64,000 nucleotides of DNA from DASYML01 sp036399835. Lineage in GTDB: Bacteria; Acidobacteriota; Blastocatellia; Pyrinomonadales; Pyrinomonadaceae. Positions 9,402 through 18,639 of the stretch are shown here, piece by piece (the stretch's first letter is position 1; each line of letters begins with the position of its first letter). A program made the position numbers and the translations under genes. The DNA lies in NCBI GenBank assembly GCA_036399835.1, contig DASWMI010000122.1, positions 32,177 through 96,176 of the forward strand. The letters run 5' to 3'. The notes under the pieces were generated by a model, which did no database searches, had not been told where the DNA came from, and was given only the letters and a program-made list of their open reading frames with translations.

Positions 9402-9837
9402 AAAATCTCCTTAATGCTTCAAATTGCTTCTCGTAGCCAATGGCTCTATAAAAGCCGATCCGAGAGATAGCAATATTTCGTCAGCGCAACTCCTGAGCCA
9501 GAAGCTGCACCCGTTATCAAGAGTCGAATTCTTAAAGAGAAGCGGATGAGATGTGAAAGTTTTGTGACTACGAAAAATCGTATATTCAAAATTGGCAGGC
9601 GGTGACGCGCAGGCTTAATTTATTAAAAACAGGAGACAAGATTGCACACGCCAAACCGTCTGCGGATACAGATTTCCGTATCATGCCTCGGCAGCGACGC
9701 GCGAGACGAAAGACTTATCGCATTAGTGTGGCGTAAGCGAAAGATTCGCAGAGAAGTTTATATATCCAAACTTTTGTAGTTTTCCGAAAAATTCAAGAGC
9801 TTACTCACTAAAATTCGACGATGCTTGACACGGCTCA
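9402..9837. other. Intergenic region upstream of TonB receptor 1
   Basis: 436 bases without a convincing gene. It holds the sigma-54-like element described separately. Closer to the receptor there is an alternative sigma70-like pair read on the minus strand: TTGCTA (9468-9473) and TATAGA (9445-9450), 17 bases apart. AGGAG followed by a TTG at 9642 opens a frame of about 45 codons on the plus strand, but nothing else supports it as a gene. Confidence 0.4.
9486..9500 (-). promoter_or_regulatory. Sigma-54-like -24/-12 element for TonB receptor 1
   Basis: On the minus strand the sequence reads TGGCTCAGGAGTTGC, with GG and GC exactly ten bases apart, as required for sigma-54 RNA polymerase (consensus TGGCAC-N5-TTGC). 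Transcription would begin near 9474, about 73 bases before the start codon. Confidence 0.35.
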
Positions 9838-10275
9838 TTACTTCTTGAGCAAGCGTGCCAGCGCGCCGGTGATCTCTTCCGGGCGAACGGGCTTCGCCAG
9901 GTAAAGGTCCGCGCGAGCACTGTCTTCATGAGGAGCGTCGGCGCGCTCTATACCGCTCAGGATGATGACGGGCAGGTGCGAAAGATTTGGCTGGCGGCGC
10001 AGGAAACGGCACAGCTCATAACCATTCAGGTGCGGCATGATGGCATCCGTCACGACCGCATCAACTTCTGAGGCGAGCACAGCCTTGATGGCTTCCAGCC
10101 CGTCCGCCGCGACGATGACCGTGTACCCCGACCTCTGCAGGATAACCTCAAGATAGCGGCGTATAGAGCGGTCGTCTTCGGCAAGCAGAATCGTTCCGCG
10201 AGATGTGCGCGGCGTTGTGATTTGACCAATGGCAGGAGATGGAGCGGGGGTGTTATCTTCGTTCAGCGTGTTCAT
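9838..10275 (-). CDS. Stand-alone response regulator receiver protein
   Basis: A 145-residue single-domain receiver of the CheY type. The phosphorylation pocket is complete: acidic pair D34-D35, phospho-acceptor D77 (VVTDAIMP), S107 (IILSG) and K128 (LAKP). About 27 disordered residues precede the domain and there is no output domain. It must act by protein contact or phosphotransfer. No histidine kinase lies nearby, so its partner is encoded elsewhere. Confidence 0.9.
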   Translation of the reverse strand: MNTLNEDNTPAPSPAIGQITTPRTSRGTILLAEDDRSIRRYLEVILQRSGYTVIVAADGLEAIKAVLASEVDAVVTDAIMPHLNGYELCRFLRRQPNLSHLPVIILSGIERADAPHEDSARADLYLAKPVRPEEITGALARLLKK

Positions 10276-10576
10276 CTATTAATGCTAAAACCTCTGTTGT
10301 TCGTCTTCTTCCTAAAGAAAAAGCCAGGACACCCTACGGCAATCCTCGTGCCCGTCTGCTCCGACTCTCGAAGGATGATTGCGAGCTTACTCAGAACCGA
10401 TTTCGAGCTTGATGCCTAAACGGTTGAGCCTGAGACGGATGCTGGCCTGGAATGGGTAGGAGAGTTGATGCTGCAAGGACCCTCTGGCCGACTGGTCCAG
10501 AGATTTTTAGATTAGACCTTTCGACCAGCGGCTGTCAATTAGACGGCAGACTTAATTGCGTATCGTTCAATCTGAA

Positions 10577-10597
10577 ACGATGAACGATGAAGGATCA
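10577..10597 (+). repeat. Heptamer tandem repeat ACGATGA
   Basis: ACGATGA at 10577-10583 is repeated exactly at 10584-10590 and followed by the related AGGATCA. The inverted word ATCGTTC stands at 10562. It is the same class as the other 7-base repeats in this window. Confidence 0.55.
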
Positions 10598-10619
10598 GCC
10601 AAAGGGTTTACCAGCAGGC

Positions 10620-10648
10620 TTCAGGCGAACGCGCCATTCTGTTATACT
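10620..10648 (+). promoter_or_regulatory. Sigma70-type promoter for the DUF512 gene
   Basis: TTCAGG (10620-10625), a 17-base spacer and TATACT (10643-10648). The predicted start of transcription is near 10655, about 90 bases upstream of the coding start. Confidence 0.45.
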
Positions 10649-10744
10649 CAAATATTTCACGGCTCATGATTTCTTTATCTATGAGCATGCGAGCCTGGTC
10701 CAGCTTGGGTACGCAGAGAGAATAAGAAAGTTAGCGAGTTTGAG

Positions 10745-12160
10745 ATGTACGAGTTTGCCGTCACACCAGCCGTCACGCAGCTTCGCCGTCGCGGTGTAGA
10801 GATTACAGAGGTTGCGCCCGAGAGTCTGGCCGCAGAGCTTGAGCTTGAGGCGGGCGACCGTATCATTAAAGTCAACGGTCGGATTGTGCGCGACTATCTT
10901 GATTTCCGTTTTCAGTCGGGCGGCGAGATGGAGTTGGTCCTGGAAGTTCGCAAGCGAAACGGTGAAGATTGGGAGTTGGAGATTGAGCGCGATGAGGGCG
11001 AGGATTGGGGCTTAGGGTTTGAGCAGATCGTTCCGCGCCAGTGTGCCAACGAATGTATCTTTTGCTTCTGTAAAGGCAACCCGGAAACCGCGCGTCCCTC
11101 GCTCTTCGTCCGCGATGAGGACATACGGCTTTCCTTTCTCTACGGCAACTACACGACGCTGACTTCGATTACGGAAGACGAGATGAGCCGCATCATCGAG
11201 CAGCGTCTTTCGCCGCAATACGTCTCCGTCCATGCGACAGACCTTGAGGTGCGCGCCTTTCTGCTCGGCGTTGATAAAAAGCGCGCGGATATTTCCGAGA
11301 AGCTGGCGCGCCTGCTCGGTGCAGGCATAGAGCTTCACGCGCAGGTCGTCCTGTGTCCGGCAATCAACGACGGCGAAATTCTTCGCCGCACGATTAGCGA
11401 TCTGGCTGCGCTCCACCCGCAGGTCAAGAGCGTGGCGATTGTCCCATTGGGCCTCACGCGCTATAACACGGACGAGCGTCTTACCCCTGTCACGCCTGAG
11501 TTCTGCCGCCGCACTATCAAAGAGGTGACGCAGCTTCAGCGCGAGCTGCGCGCACGCCTCGGCACGACCTTCGCTTTTCTAGGCGATGAGATTTACCTGC
11601 GCGCCGGACGAATGGTGCCGGGCAGAAAGCATTACGGCGACTACCCGCAGATTGAAGACGGGATCGGCATGGTGCGCAGCTTCGAGAGAGAGTTTGCCGC
11701 GCTCTGGCGCAGGCTCGAAAGAAGCGCGCCCTCGGGTGCGCAGAGGTTCAACGGAACGATTATGACGGGCAAGCTCTTTGCTCCTATCCTGCGCAAACAG
11801 ATTGAGCGACTGAATGCTAGATTCGGCACGAAGCTCTGCGTCGTCGGAGTCGAGAATCTATATTTTGGCGGCGACGTTTCTGTGGCGGGTCTCCTGACGG
11901 GCGGAGATTTTCTGGCTGCGCGCAGAGAGGCCAGGGGCGATTTCATCATCATTCCATCCTCGTCCGTCAAGAGCGATGAGCCGATCATGCTCGATGGCAT
12001 GAGGCTCGCAGAGTTGGAAGAGAAACTGCGTCTTCCTGTTCATGCTCTGGACTTCGCTTCCTTCGCCCGCATGCTCAAGAGCCGCGAGACGAAACCCCTC
12101 AATCAAATCAATCAGGCTTTGACTTTAGACTCCGGACACGCGACTCCAAAGCTTTACTAG
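10745..12160 (+). CDS. DUF512 family radical-SAM/PDZ protein
   Basis: A 471-residue protein of the DUF512 family (NifB/MoaA-like Fe-S oxidoreductase group). A PDZ-like domain covers about residues 12-75. The cluster-binding motif C100-x3-C104-x2-C107 follows (QCANECIFCFC), typical of radical-SAM enzymes, and then the rest of the core and the DUF512 domain. The biochemical role of the family is not established to my knowledge. A methyltransferase gene follows after only two bases, so the two are very probably cotranscribed. Length is as expected for the family. Confidence 0.88.
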   Translation: MYEFAVTPAVTQLRRRGVEITEVAPESLAAELELEAGDRIIKVNGRIVRDYLDFRFQSGGEMELVLEVRKRNGEDWELEIERDEGEDWGLGFEQIVPRQCANECIFCFCKGNPETARPSLFVRDEDIRLSFLYGNYTTLTSITEDEMSRIIEQRLSPQYVSVHATDLEVRAFLLGVDKKRADISEKLARLLGAGIELHAQVVLCPAINDGEILRRTISDLAALHPQVKSVAIVPLGLTRYNTDERLTPVTPEFCRRTIKEVTQLQRELRARLGTTFAFLGDEIYLRAGRMVPGRKHYGDYPQIEDGIGMVRSFEREFAALWRRLERSAPSGAQRFNGTIMTGKLFAPILRKQIERLNARFGTKLCVVGVENLYFGGDVSVAGLLTGGDFLAARREARGDFIIIPSSSVKSDEPIMLDGMRLAELEEKLRLPVHALDFASFARMLKSRETKPLNQINQALTLDSGHATPKLY

Positions 12161-12162
12161 AA

Positions 12163-12747
12163 GTGGACCACATCTCAAAAACTCAAGAGAAAAAGATTCT
12201 TGATGTCGGCTGCGGGCGCAACAAGTATCCGGGAGCCATCGGCATAGACAACAACCCGCGCACGGATGCCGACGTGATACACGACCTCGGCGTCGTCCCC
12301 TATCCGTTTGCCGACGATGAATTCGATGAGGTTATCAGCCGCCATGTGATAGAGCACGTGCCGGACGTGATGGCTTTTATTTCAGAGCTGCACAGGGTCA
12401 CTAAACCAGGCGGCAGAATCAAGCTGGTCACGCCGCACTACTCAAACCCTGATTGGCCCACGGACCCCACGCACCGCAACCACTTCAATAGCTATTCCTT
12501 CAACTGCTTTATAGAAGACCGCAGCAACTTTCCCTTCTATTCGGATGTGCGCTTAAAGCCTGTGCGAACCTACGTCACGCTCGCCAACCTGTGGCGCGCG
12601 CTCGGATTGGAACTCTTCACCAACCTGGACCAGAGCTGGCCCGCCTTTCGCTTCACCAGAAAATTCTGGGAGTTTTACCTGAGCTATATCTTTCGCGGCA
12701 AGGAACTGCATTTTGAGTTTGAGGTCATCAAGCCTCAAAGAGTTTGA
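12163..12747 (+). CDS. SAM-dependent methyltransferase
   Basis: A 194-residue class I methyltransferase. Motif I is DVGCGRNKYPG (about residues 14-24), followed by an acidic end of strand 2 (GID) and a HVIEHVPD segment typical of the UbiE/methyltransferase-11 group. The substrate is unknown. It starts with GTG two bases after the DUF512 stop codon; the start overlaps a TGGACCA site (12164). Translation is probably coupled to the upstream gene. Lack of an independent ribosome-binding site fits this. Confidence 0.85.
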   Translation: MDHISKTQEKKILDVGCGRNKYPGAIGIDNNPRTDADVIHDLGVVPYPFADDEFDEVISRHVIEHVPDVMAFISELHRVTKPGGRIKLVTPHYSNPDWPTDPTHRNHFNSYSFNCFIEDRSNFPFYSDVRLKPVRTYVTLANLWRALGLELFTNLDQSWPAFRFTRKFWEFYLSYIFRGKELHFEFEVIKPQRV

Positions 12748-13133
12748 GGTCTTCGAGGCTGCGCGCTCGGATTGGCCCGCAAGCGGCTCAGACGTAGAGC
12801 GCGCCGAGCGACTGTCTGCTCCCGTGCGCGAGCCTCTCTGCTAGGCTCTCACCCGAAGGCTTTGGGCCACGCCTCCGAAGCAGGCGCGAGAGGGGCTGCC
12901 GATTCCCATAAAGGGATGCGATGGTTGTCTTTATCCAATCTTATGGATAATCTCCGAAATCTTGGTCAGGTAAATTGTAGAGCTTGAAGTTAGCCTCGCA
13001 GAAGGCTCGATTTTGTGGGGTTTTTAACTTTGCAGGTTGCTGGCATAAGTCTTGCTTTTTTCAACCCGTTCGACACTTCGTCCTAGTCTACTCATTTGAG
13101 TTTCACCGTAAAATTGAAAGGAAATTTCCTCAG
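12748..13133. other. Intergenic region upstream of TonB receptor 2
   Basis: 386 bases. The first part continues past the methyltransferase stop with a short TTTGAGG/CCTCAAA hairpin (about 12716-12737). The last 100 bases hold the sigma-54-like promoter described next. I see no gene here; the upstream frame that could extend the receptor from 12984 encodes no signal peptide. Confidence 0.5.
13041..13055 (+). promoter_or_regulatory. Sigma-54-like -24/-12 promoter for TonB receptor 2
   Basis: TGGCATAAGTCTTGC matches the sigma-54 consensus TGGCAC-N5-TTGC with one change in the -24 box, has GG and GC ten bases apart, and is followed by a T-run. The start of transcription would be near 13066, 68 bases before the ATG at 13134. 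Confidence 0.55.
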
Positions 13134-16100
13134 ATGAACATTTCAGCCCACTTTAACGGCCCCGTCCTGAGAGCTTTGACAGCCTTCGCGCTGGTTCTCG
13201 GATTGATGTGGTCAAGTTCCTTCGCCCAGACGACTAGTACCAGGGTGAACGGAACTGTCAAAGACCCGACTGGCGCTGTCGTCGCCGGAGCGACGGTCAC
13301 TCTCAGAGACATCGCGACCAATCGCGAAGTCACCAGTACAACAAATGACGAAGGCTTTTTCGTCTTCCAGGATGTTCGCCCCGGCCTCTATGTCGTCGCG
13401 GCGGAGCGTGCCGGATTCAAGAGAGCCGAAGTCCAGAATGTGCAGGCTAACGTTGACCAGCCCTCGACGGTAAACATCGTCATGGAAGTCGGCCAACCCA
13501 CAGAAACCGTGACCATCACGGCTGCCGAATCGCAGGCCGTCGTAAACACGGAAAACGCCCAGCTTGCCACCACGGTTTTAGGCCGTCAGATTGAAGACCT
13601 TCCGCTCAACGGGCGCAACCCGCTCTCTTTGGCAGGTCTGCAAGCCGGCGTCAATACCGGTTCGAGCAACAGAACGGCTGCCGTCAACGGACTGCGTGGG
13701 ACCTTTACCAATCTCACGTGGGACGGCGTTAACATCAATGATAATTTTATTCGCACAGACAGCTTTTTCGGCGCAGCCGCGCCCAGCGTGGTGAGCGTCT
13801 CGGAGTTTACTCTGGTGACGCAGAACGCCAACGCTGGCGACGGATTGGGCGTGGCACAGGTTAAGCTCGTCACCCCGCGCGGCGGCAGAGAGTTTCATGG
13901 TAGCATCTTCGACTACCACCGCAACGACCGCTTTGATGCGAACACCTTCTTCAATAATGCTCTCGGCAGATACACCGCGACTGATGCGCAGGTGGTTGCC
14001 GGGCTGCGCCAGGCTGGCGAAGAGAAAGCCGCCAAGCCGCTGCTCAATCAGAACCAGTTCGGGTTCAACTTCAGCGGCCCGTTTGTCCTGCCCCGCTTCG
14101 GCGAAGGTGGACCAGCCACCTATGGTAAGGACAGGCTCTTCTTCTACGGCTTCTACGAAGGCGTGAGAGACACGGAAACGGCGAGCACGACGCGTACCTT
14201 CCTGACGCAGAACGCGCGCACCGGACTCTTTACCTACAGGCGTCTCGACAACGGTCAGCTTCAGACCATCAACCTCTTGAGCGTTACCGGCAGGCAGCTT
14301 GACCCGCTGACCTCCAGTCTGGCTAACGCCGCGCCCTTGCCGAACGACCCGACGACGGGCGATCTGGCGAGCGTCTCCGGTGGTGCTGCGCTCTCGAACT
14401 TTGCGACCTTCAGATACAACACTCCGGTCGGCTTCTCACAGGATTTGTGGGGCTTCCGCACGGACTTCGACTATTCAGAGCGTCACAGGTTTGAAGCCAT
14501 CTTTAACCAGTTCCTCTTCAACTTCCCGAATTCGGGCGGCGAGCCTTTCCCGGGCGCTCCCGGAGACGGCCAGTCGTCAACCCGCCCGCGCGGGTCGTTT
14601 GCCTGGAACTGGACCGCTTCTTCGAGCCTCAACAACGAGCTGCGTTTCGGCTTTTTCAACCAGGACGTAGTCTTCTTTACGAACGAGCCTTTCTCCAGAG
14701 GCTTCCAGATTGTGCAGCCGCTGATTAGCGACTCGGAAGACAACTTCCTGCCGCAGGGCCGTCTCGTCAAGAACAAAGACCTGCTCGATAACGCCGTCTG
14801 GACCAAGGGCGATCACACGTTCCGCTTCGGTGGCAGCTATCGCAACGTTTACGTCCAGCCTTTCAATGACGCCGGCATCGTTCCGACCGTCAACATCGGC
14901 TTTACCACGACGGGTATCGCCAGCCCCTTGAGCAGGACCAACGCGGCGCAGTTCCCCGGCGGCATCGGCACGACCGATTTCTCTACCGCCGGTAGCGTGC
15001 TCGCCATCCTGACTGGACCAATCTCTTCGATCACACAGACCTTTAACGTGGCTAACCGCGAAGATGGCTTTGTGCCCGGAGCGACCCAGAGACAGAAGTT
15101 CCACTACTTCGGCGTCGGCTCTTACGTGCAGGATACATGGCGTCTGCGCCAGAACCTGACCGTCAACTTCGGCGTGCGCCACGAGTTCATCTCGGTTCCG
15201 AGAGAAGCTCAGGGCCTCGTGCTCCTGCCGACCAACCGCGAGTTGACCGCGCTCAGAGAGAACGTCACGCTTGATTTCGCCTCCGGCGGCGACCGTGGCT
15301 TCTTCAACAACGACTACAATAACTTTGCTCCGAACTTCAGCTTCGCCTGGGATCCGTTCAAGGATGGCAAGACCAGCCTGCGCGGCGGCTATGCTATCTC
15401 TTACGTGATTGACAACAACATCACGACGGTTCTCAATGCGGTGAGAGGCAATCCCGGTCTGATCTCCACGGTCTCGCGCACCGCCGTCAAGACGACGGCT
15501 GGCGCTGGTCCTCCAGTGATTCCGACTCCGGCTTTCAAGGTCCCGCGCACAGCGCTGGATAACGTGACACTGCTTGACCCGGCGAGCGCCTACTTCACCT
15601 TCGACCCGAACTTCCGCACGCCTTATGTGCAGCAGTGGAACATCGGCATCGAGCGCGAGGTGATGCGCGACACGGCGGTTGAAGTTCGCTATGTTGGCAA
15701 CCGCGGAACCAAGCTGACGCGCGGTATTGACAGCAACCAGCTTCGCGTCTTTAACAACGGGTTCGCCGCCGACGTGGCGCGCGCCCAGTTCAACTTAGCT
15801 AACTGCGGTGGCCGTGCCAATCCGACGGCGGCACAGTGCGCTGGCAGACAGCCGCTCCAGATTCTGCCGTTCCTCGGCGACAATCTTGGACTCAACGGCT
15901 TCCTGACAGACCCGAGCGTGATCCTCTTGATTCAGCAGGGACAGCTCGGCGCGCTGGCGCAGTTCTACGCAGGCGCGAACTCCTTCTTCTTCGTCCGCGA
16001 TGGTGCTTCGAGCAAGTTTGGACCGGAATTCTTCCTGCCCAATCCGAACTCCTTCATCGTTGACTACTACAGCAACGCCGCAGACTCCTGGTATCACGGC

Positions 16101-16886
16101 CTTCAGGCGGAAGTTCGCAGACGCTTGAACAACGGCCTCTACTTCCAGGCCAACTACACCTACAGCAAGGCCATGTCGAACTTCGAGGGCAGCCAGAGCA
16201 ACTTCGCTGGCTTGATGGACCTGACGGCAGGCTCGGCCCTTGAGAAACGCCGCATCGTTGACGACATCACGCATGTCTTCAAGGCGAACTGGGTATATGA
16301 ACTTCCGCTTGGCCCCGGCAAGCAGTTCATGAACTACGGCGGCGTGACCGGCAAAATCCTCGGTGGGTGGAGCTTGAACGGTCTGCTGCGCTGGCAGTCA
16401 GGCGAGCCGATCTCGATTGTTTCGGCTCGTGCGACCGTCAACCGTGCTGGCCGCTCCGGCAATAACACGGTCATCACCAGCCTGAGCAACAGTGCGATTC
16501 AACAGCAGACGGGCCTCTTCTTCGACGCGCAGGGTCGCCCTGTGATGTTCGACCCGGCGCTCATCGCAGCGGTTCGCGCCAATCCGGATAACAATGCTTA
16601 CTTCACCAATCCCGGTCTCGGTCAGTTCGGCAATCTCGGCCTGACCCCCGTGAGCGGTCCGAGCACTTTCTTCCTGGATGCGAGCCTGATTAAGCGCACC
16701 AATATCACTGAGCGCGTCAACGTGGAGTTCAGAGCTGAAGCATTCAACCTCCTGAACCACACGAACTTCAACCTCCGTGATAACCCGGATGACCACATCC
16801 AGAACATCAACAGCGCGAGCTTTGGACGCATCCAGTCCACGTTTGCTCCGCGCATCCTTCAGTTTGCGCTGAAGCTGAACTTCTAA
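13134..16886 (+). CDS. TonB-dependent receptor with CarboxypepD_reg-like domain (2)
   Basis: A 1250-residue outer-membrane receptor, the longest gene here. A signal peptide ends at SSSFAQ (about residue 33). A regulatory-like domain (VNGTVKDPTGAVVAGATV) follows, then a plug (NGRNPLSLAGLQAG) and a barrel ending ALKLNF. The start at 13134 is preferred over an open extension to 12984. It places AAAGGA upstream, gives a normal signal peptide, and lies downstream of the sigma-54-like promoter. A perfect terminator follows at 16926. The secreted protein gene after it may be functionally linked but has its own transcription unit. Confidence 0.92.
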   Translation: MNISAHFNGPVLRALTAFALVLGLMWSSSFAQTTSTRVNGTVKDPTGAVVAGATVTLRDIATNREVTSTTNDEGFFVFQDVRPGLYVVAAERAGFKRAEVQNVQANVDQPSTVNIVMEVGQPTETVTITAAESQAVVNTENAQLATTVLGRQIEDLPLNGRNPLSLAGLQAGVNTGSSNRTAAVNGLRGTFTNLTWDGVNINDNFIRTDSFFGAAAPSVVSVSEFTLVTQNANAGDGLGVAQVKLVTPRGGREFHGSIFDYHRNDRFDANTFFNNALGRYTATDAQVVAGLRQAGEEKAAKPLLNQNQFGFNFSGPFVLPRFGEGGPATYGKDRLFFYGFYEGVRDTETASTTRTFLTQNARTGLFTYRRLDNGQLQTINLLSVTGRQLDPLTSSLANAAPLPNDPTTGDLASVSGGAALSNFATFRYNTPVGFSQDLWGFRTDFDYSERHRFEAIFNQFLFNFPNSGGEPFPGAPGDGQSSTRPRGSFAWNWTASSSLNNELRFGFFNQDVVFFTNEPFSRGFQIVQPLISDSEDNFLPQGRLVKNKDLLDNAVWTKGDHTFRFGGSYRNVYVQPFNDAGIVPTVNIGFTTTGIASPLSRTNAAQFPGGIGTTDFSTAGSVLAILTGPISSITQTFNVANREDGFVPGATQRQKFHYFGVGSYVQDTWRLRQNLTVNFGVRHEFISVPREAQGLVLLPTNRELTALRENVTLDFASGGDRGFFNNDYNNFAPNFSFAWDPFKDGKTSLRGGYAISYVIDNNITTVLNAVRGNPGLISTVSRTAVKTTAGAGPPVIPTPAFKVPRTALDNVTLLDPASAYFTFDPNFRTPYVQQWNIGIEREVMRDTAVEVRYVGNRGTKLTRGIDSNQLRVFNNGFAADVARAQFNLANCGGRANPTAAQCAGRQPLQILPFLGDNLGLNGFLTDPSVILLIQQGQLGALAQFYAGANSFFFVRDGASSKFGPEFFLPNPNSFIVDYYSNAADSWYHGLQAEVRRRLNNGLYFQANYTYSKAMSNFEGSQSNFAGLMDLTAGSALEKRRIVDDITHVFKANWVYELPLGPGKQFMNYGGVTGKILGGWSLNGLLRWQSGEPISIVSARATVNRAGRSGNNTVITSLSNSAIQQQTGLFFDAQGRPVMFDPALIAAVRANPDNNAYFTNPGLGQFGNLGLTPVSGPSTFFLDASLIKRTNITERVNVEFRAEAFNLLNHTNFNLRDNPDDHIQNINSASFGRIQSTFAPRILQFALKLNF

Positions 16887-16925
16887 TTTGGATGAGGCAA
16901 ACATGCCACATCTGATTTAGCTCTC

Positions 16926-16966
16926 TTCGGGCGTTGCTTCAACAGGGGCAACGCCCGAATTTTTTC
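16926..16966 (+). terminator. Rho-independent terminator after TonB receptor 2
   Basis: TTCGGGCGTTGC (16926-16937) pairs perfectly with GCAACGCCCGAA (16948-16959), followed by ATTTTTTC. Confidence 0.85.
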
Positions 16967-17100
16967 TCTCCCTCCCGGCGCGGTTTCCGTCCTCAGTCGG
17001 CGGAACGTCTGTTAAAATTCCCGTTGGGAAATATTCCTCGCGGCTGATTCGCTAACGCAACTAGCCATGCCGCTCCGACCACATTAACGGAGGACTAAAA

Positions 17101-17985
17101 ATGAGACACCATCTGATTCAAAGATACAACCGGCTGATCTCCCTTTCCCTTCTTGCCATTATGCTTTTGACGGCGACGGCGGCGACCGCGCGCAAGCCCC
17201 TCGCGGATAAGATGAAGCCGGAAGAGGTCATCGCCAAGCATCTGGACTCAATCGGCACGGCGGAGGCGCGCGCCGCTGCTCGTAATCGCATCATCAACGG
17301 CGCGGCGACCCTGACGGGGCGTCAGGGCATCAAGGGCATCGCTGAAGGGCGCGCGCTGATGGCTTCCGAAGGGAACAAGCATCTCATCGCCATGACCTTC
17401 AACAGCCCTGACATCCCGGAAGAGAAATGGGCTTACAATGGAAAGAAATTGACGACGGCCTTGCAACGAGCAAGCTCTACGCCTTCGCCTCTGGCACAAT
17501 ACTGGCTCGGCAACGAATTCTTTTTTACCGAAGGCGTCATCGGCGGCACGCTCTCTGCGGCCTGGCCCTTGCTGGACTTCACGGACAAAAGGGCCAAGCT
17601 GGAATACGCGGGCACCGATAAGATTAACGGCAGGCTGGCCCACAAAATCAAATACACCCCGCGCAAAGGCTCAAGCTACAAAATCAATATGTACTTCGAT
17701 GCTGAAAATTTTCAGCACCTGCGCACGCAGTATGACCGGAGCGTGGCGGCCACCATGGGAGCAACGCCCATGCAGTCAGGCGGCCAGTTGGAGACGCGTT
17801 TTAGAGTCACGGAAGACTTCTCAGACTTCAAAGCGGAAAACGGTTTGACGCTGCCGCATACCTACAAGCTGGAATTACAGATTCAATCCGGCAGCAGCCC
17901 CATTCTCCTTGACTGGGTCTTCAACCTGACGCAGTTCACTTTCAACCAGACAATGACAGAGAAGGATTTTGAGATAGCTCGTTAA
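17101..17985 (+). CDS. Secreted protein, possibly LolA/LppX-like fold
   Basis: A 294-residue exported protein. The N-terminus is a clear signal peptide ending at TATAATA-R (about residue 30). The rest has an alternating beta pattern, with segments such as AHKIKYTPRKGSSYKINMYFD that resemble outer-membrane lipoprotein-sorting (LolA/LppX-type) proteins, which bind lipid or hydrophobic cargo. This fold guess is weak. GGAGG precedes the ATG at good spacing. It lies just downstream of TonB receptor 2 but is separated from it by a strong terminator, and is followed by its own terminator. Confidence 0.75.
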   Translation: MRHHLIQRYNRLISLSLLAIMLLTATAATARKPLADKMKPEEVIAKHLDSIGTAEARAAARNRIINGAATLTGRQGIKGIAEGRALMASEGNKHLIAMTFNSPDIPEEKWAYNGKKLTTALQRASSTPSPLAQYWLGNEFFFTEGVIGGTLSAAWPLLDFTDKRAKLEYAGTDKINGRLAHKIKYTPRKGSSYKINMYFDAENFQHLRTQYDRSVAATMGATPMQSGGQLETRFRVTEDFSDFKAENGLTLPHTYKLELQIQSGSSPILLDWVFNLTQFTFNQTMTEKDFEIAR

Positions 17986-18035
17986 GCCTTCAGGTCGAGA
18001 AGATTTCGCTGACCCCCTGTGAGACATCGAGACAA

Positions 18036-18075
18036 GCCGGGCGCTGCTCTTAAAAAGCAACGCCCGGCTTCTTTC
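18036..18075 (+). terminator. Rho-independent terminator
   Basis: GCCGGGCG-TGCT (from 18036) pairs with AGCA-CGCCCGGC (to 18068) with one bulge, followed by TTCTTTC. It ends the transcript of the secreted protein gene at 17101. Confidence 0.75.
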
Positions 18076-18217
18076 GGTCCAAAAAGTGAAAGACTTGGGT
18101 GACTAATGCGTCAAGTGAGGATGCTGGCCCAAAGCTCCGTCTTGAATCGTACAGACCCTTCCTTTATCAAGTGATAGGCTACCAGTATCCTTATTAAGCA
18201 GGACGGAGATTCAGGCT

Positions 18218-18307
18218 ATGCGTATCATCCTCATGATACTGGCAACCAGTTTAGTGAGCATAGGGTTTTTAGGCTTCCTCTCCATGATGTTGAGGCGTTA
18301 TCGCTAA
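18218..18307 (+). CDS. Possible 29-residue membrane peptide
   Basis: ATG at 18218 opens a 29-codon frame ending in TAA. The product is one hydrophobic helix (about residues 3-25, with ILMILATSLVSIGFLGFL) followed by the basic tail RRYR. That is the normal layout of a single-pass small membrane protein with its C-terminus in the cytoplasm. GGAG lies ten bases upstream, which is long. No family is recognised and chance cannot be excluded. Confidence 0.35.
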   Translation: MRIILMILATSLVSIGFLGFLSMMLRRYR

Positions 18308-18608
18308 CTCACGAGTCAGATAGCTATTCACAGCGCCGGACGCATCCAGGCTTCGGCTTTCTGGCAATGCCCACACAAAGGAATATCTGCCGGTTTACGA
18401 GACAGGATTGAACGCGCAGGCTTTCCTTCCTGATACCGCCGCACGTCCATTTTATCAGCCGTGGCGCCGCATGGTGCGGGTGCTTTACCGGTTCTGATAC
18501 TTGCGAGGATATGACAGCGTGTCCGGTCTCGATTAAGAAAGTACATCATTCAAACACCCCATCAAGCTCGGATGAGCGATTTGAATACGTTCTAAAAGAC
18601 CTGAGACA

Positions 18609-18639
18609 GAAAAAAAGCAAGGCTGATGCCAGCCCTGCT
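18609..18639 (-). terminator. Minus-strand terminator without an upstream gene
   Basis: Read on the minus strand, AGCAGGGCT and AGCCTTGCT form a stem around GGCATC, with one mismatch, followed by seven T residues. No minus-strand gene lies to its right; the next gene, at 18836, is on the plus strand. Confidence 0.55.

Larger units (their letters stand above)
10276..10744. other. Divergent intergenic region
   Basis: 469 bases between the divergent receiver gene and the DUF512 gene. It contains two TGGTCCA sites (10493, 10696), a heptamer repeat (ACGATGA at 10577 and 10584) and the promoter for the downstream gene described separately. Small open frames here have no coding signature. Confidence 0.5.

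Noticed and set aside
9445..9473. Sigma70 promoter TTGCTA-17-TATAGA as the main promoter of TonB receptor 1
   Set aside because: Not excluded, but the -10 and -35 are weak; the sigma-54-like element is favoured because two other receptor genes have one too.
12984..13133. N-terminal extension of TonB receptor 2
   Set aside because: The extension crosses the sigma-54-like promoter and would bury the signal peptide; ATG 13134 is preferred.
18328..18549. 73-codon minus-strand frame with CGHC motif
   Set aside because: No ribosome-binding site, no recognised family, and it lies downstream of a terminator; noted only as a weak possibility.
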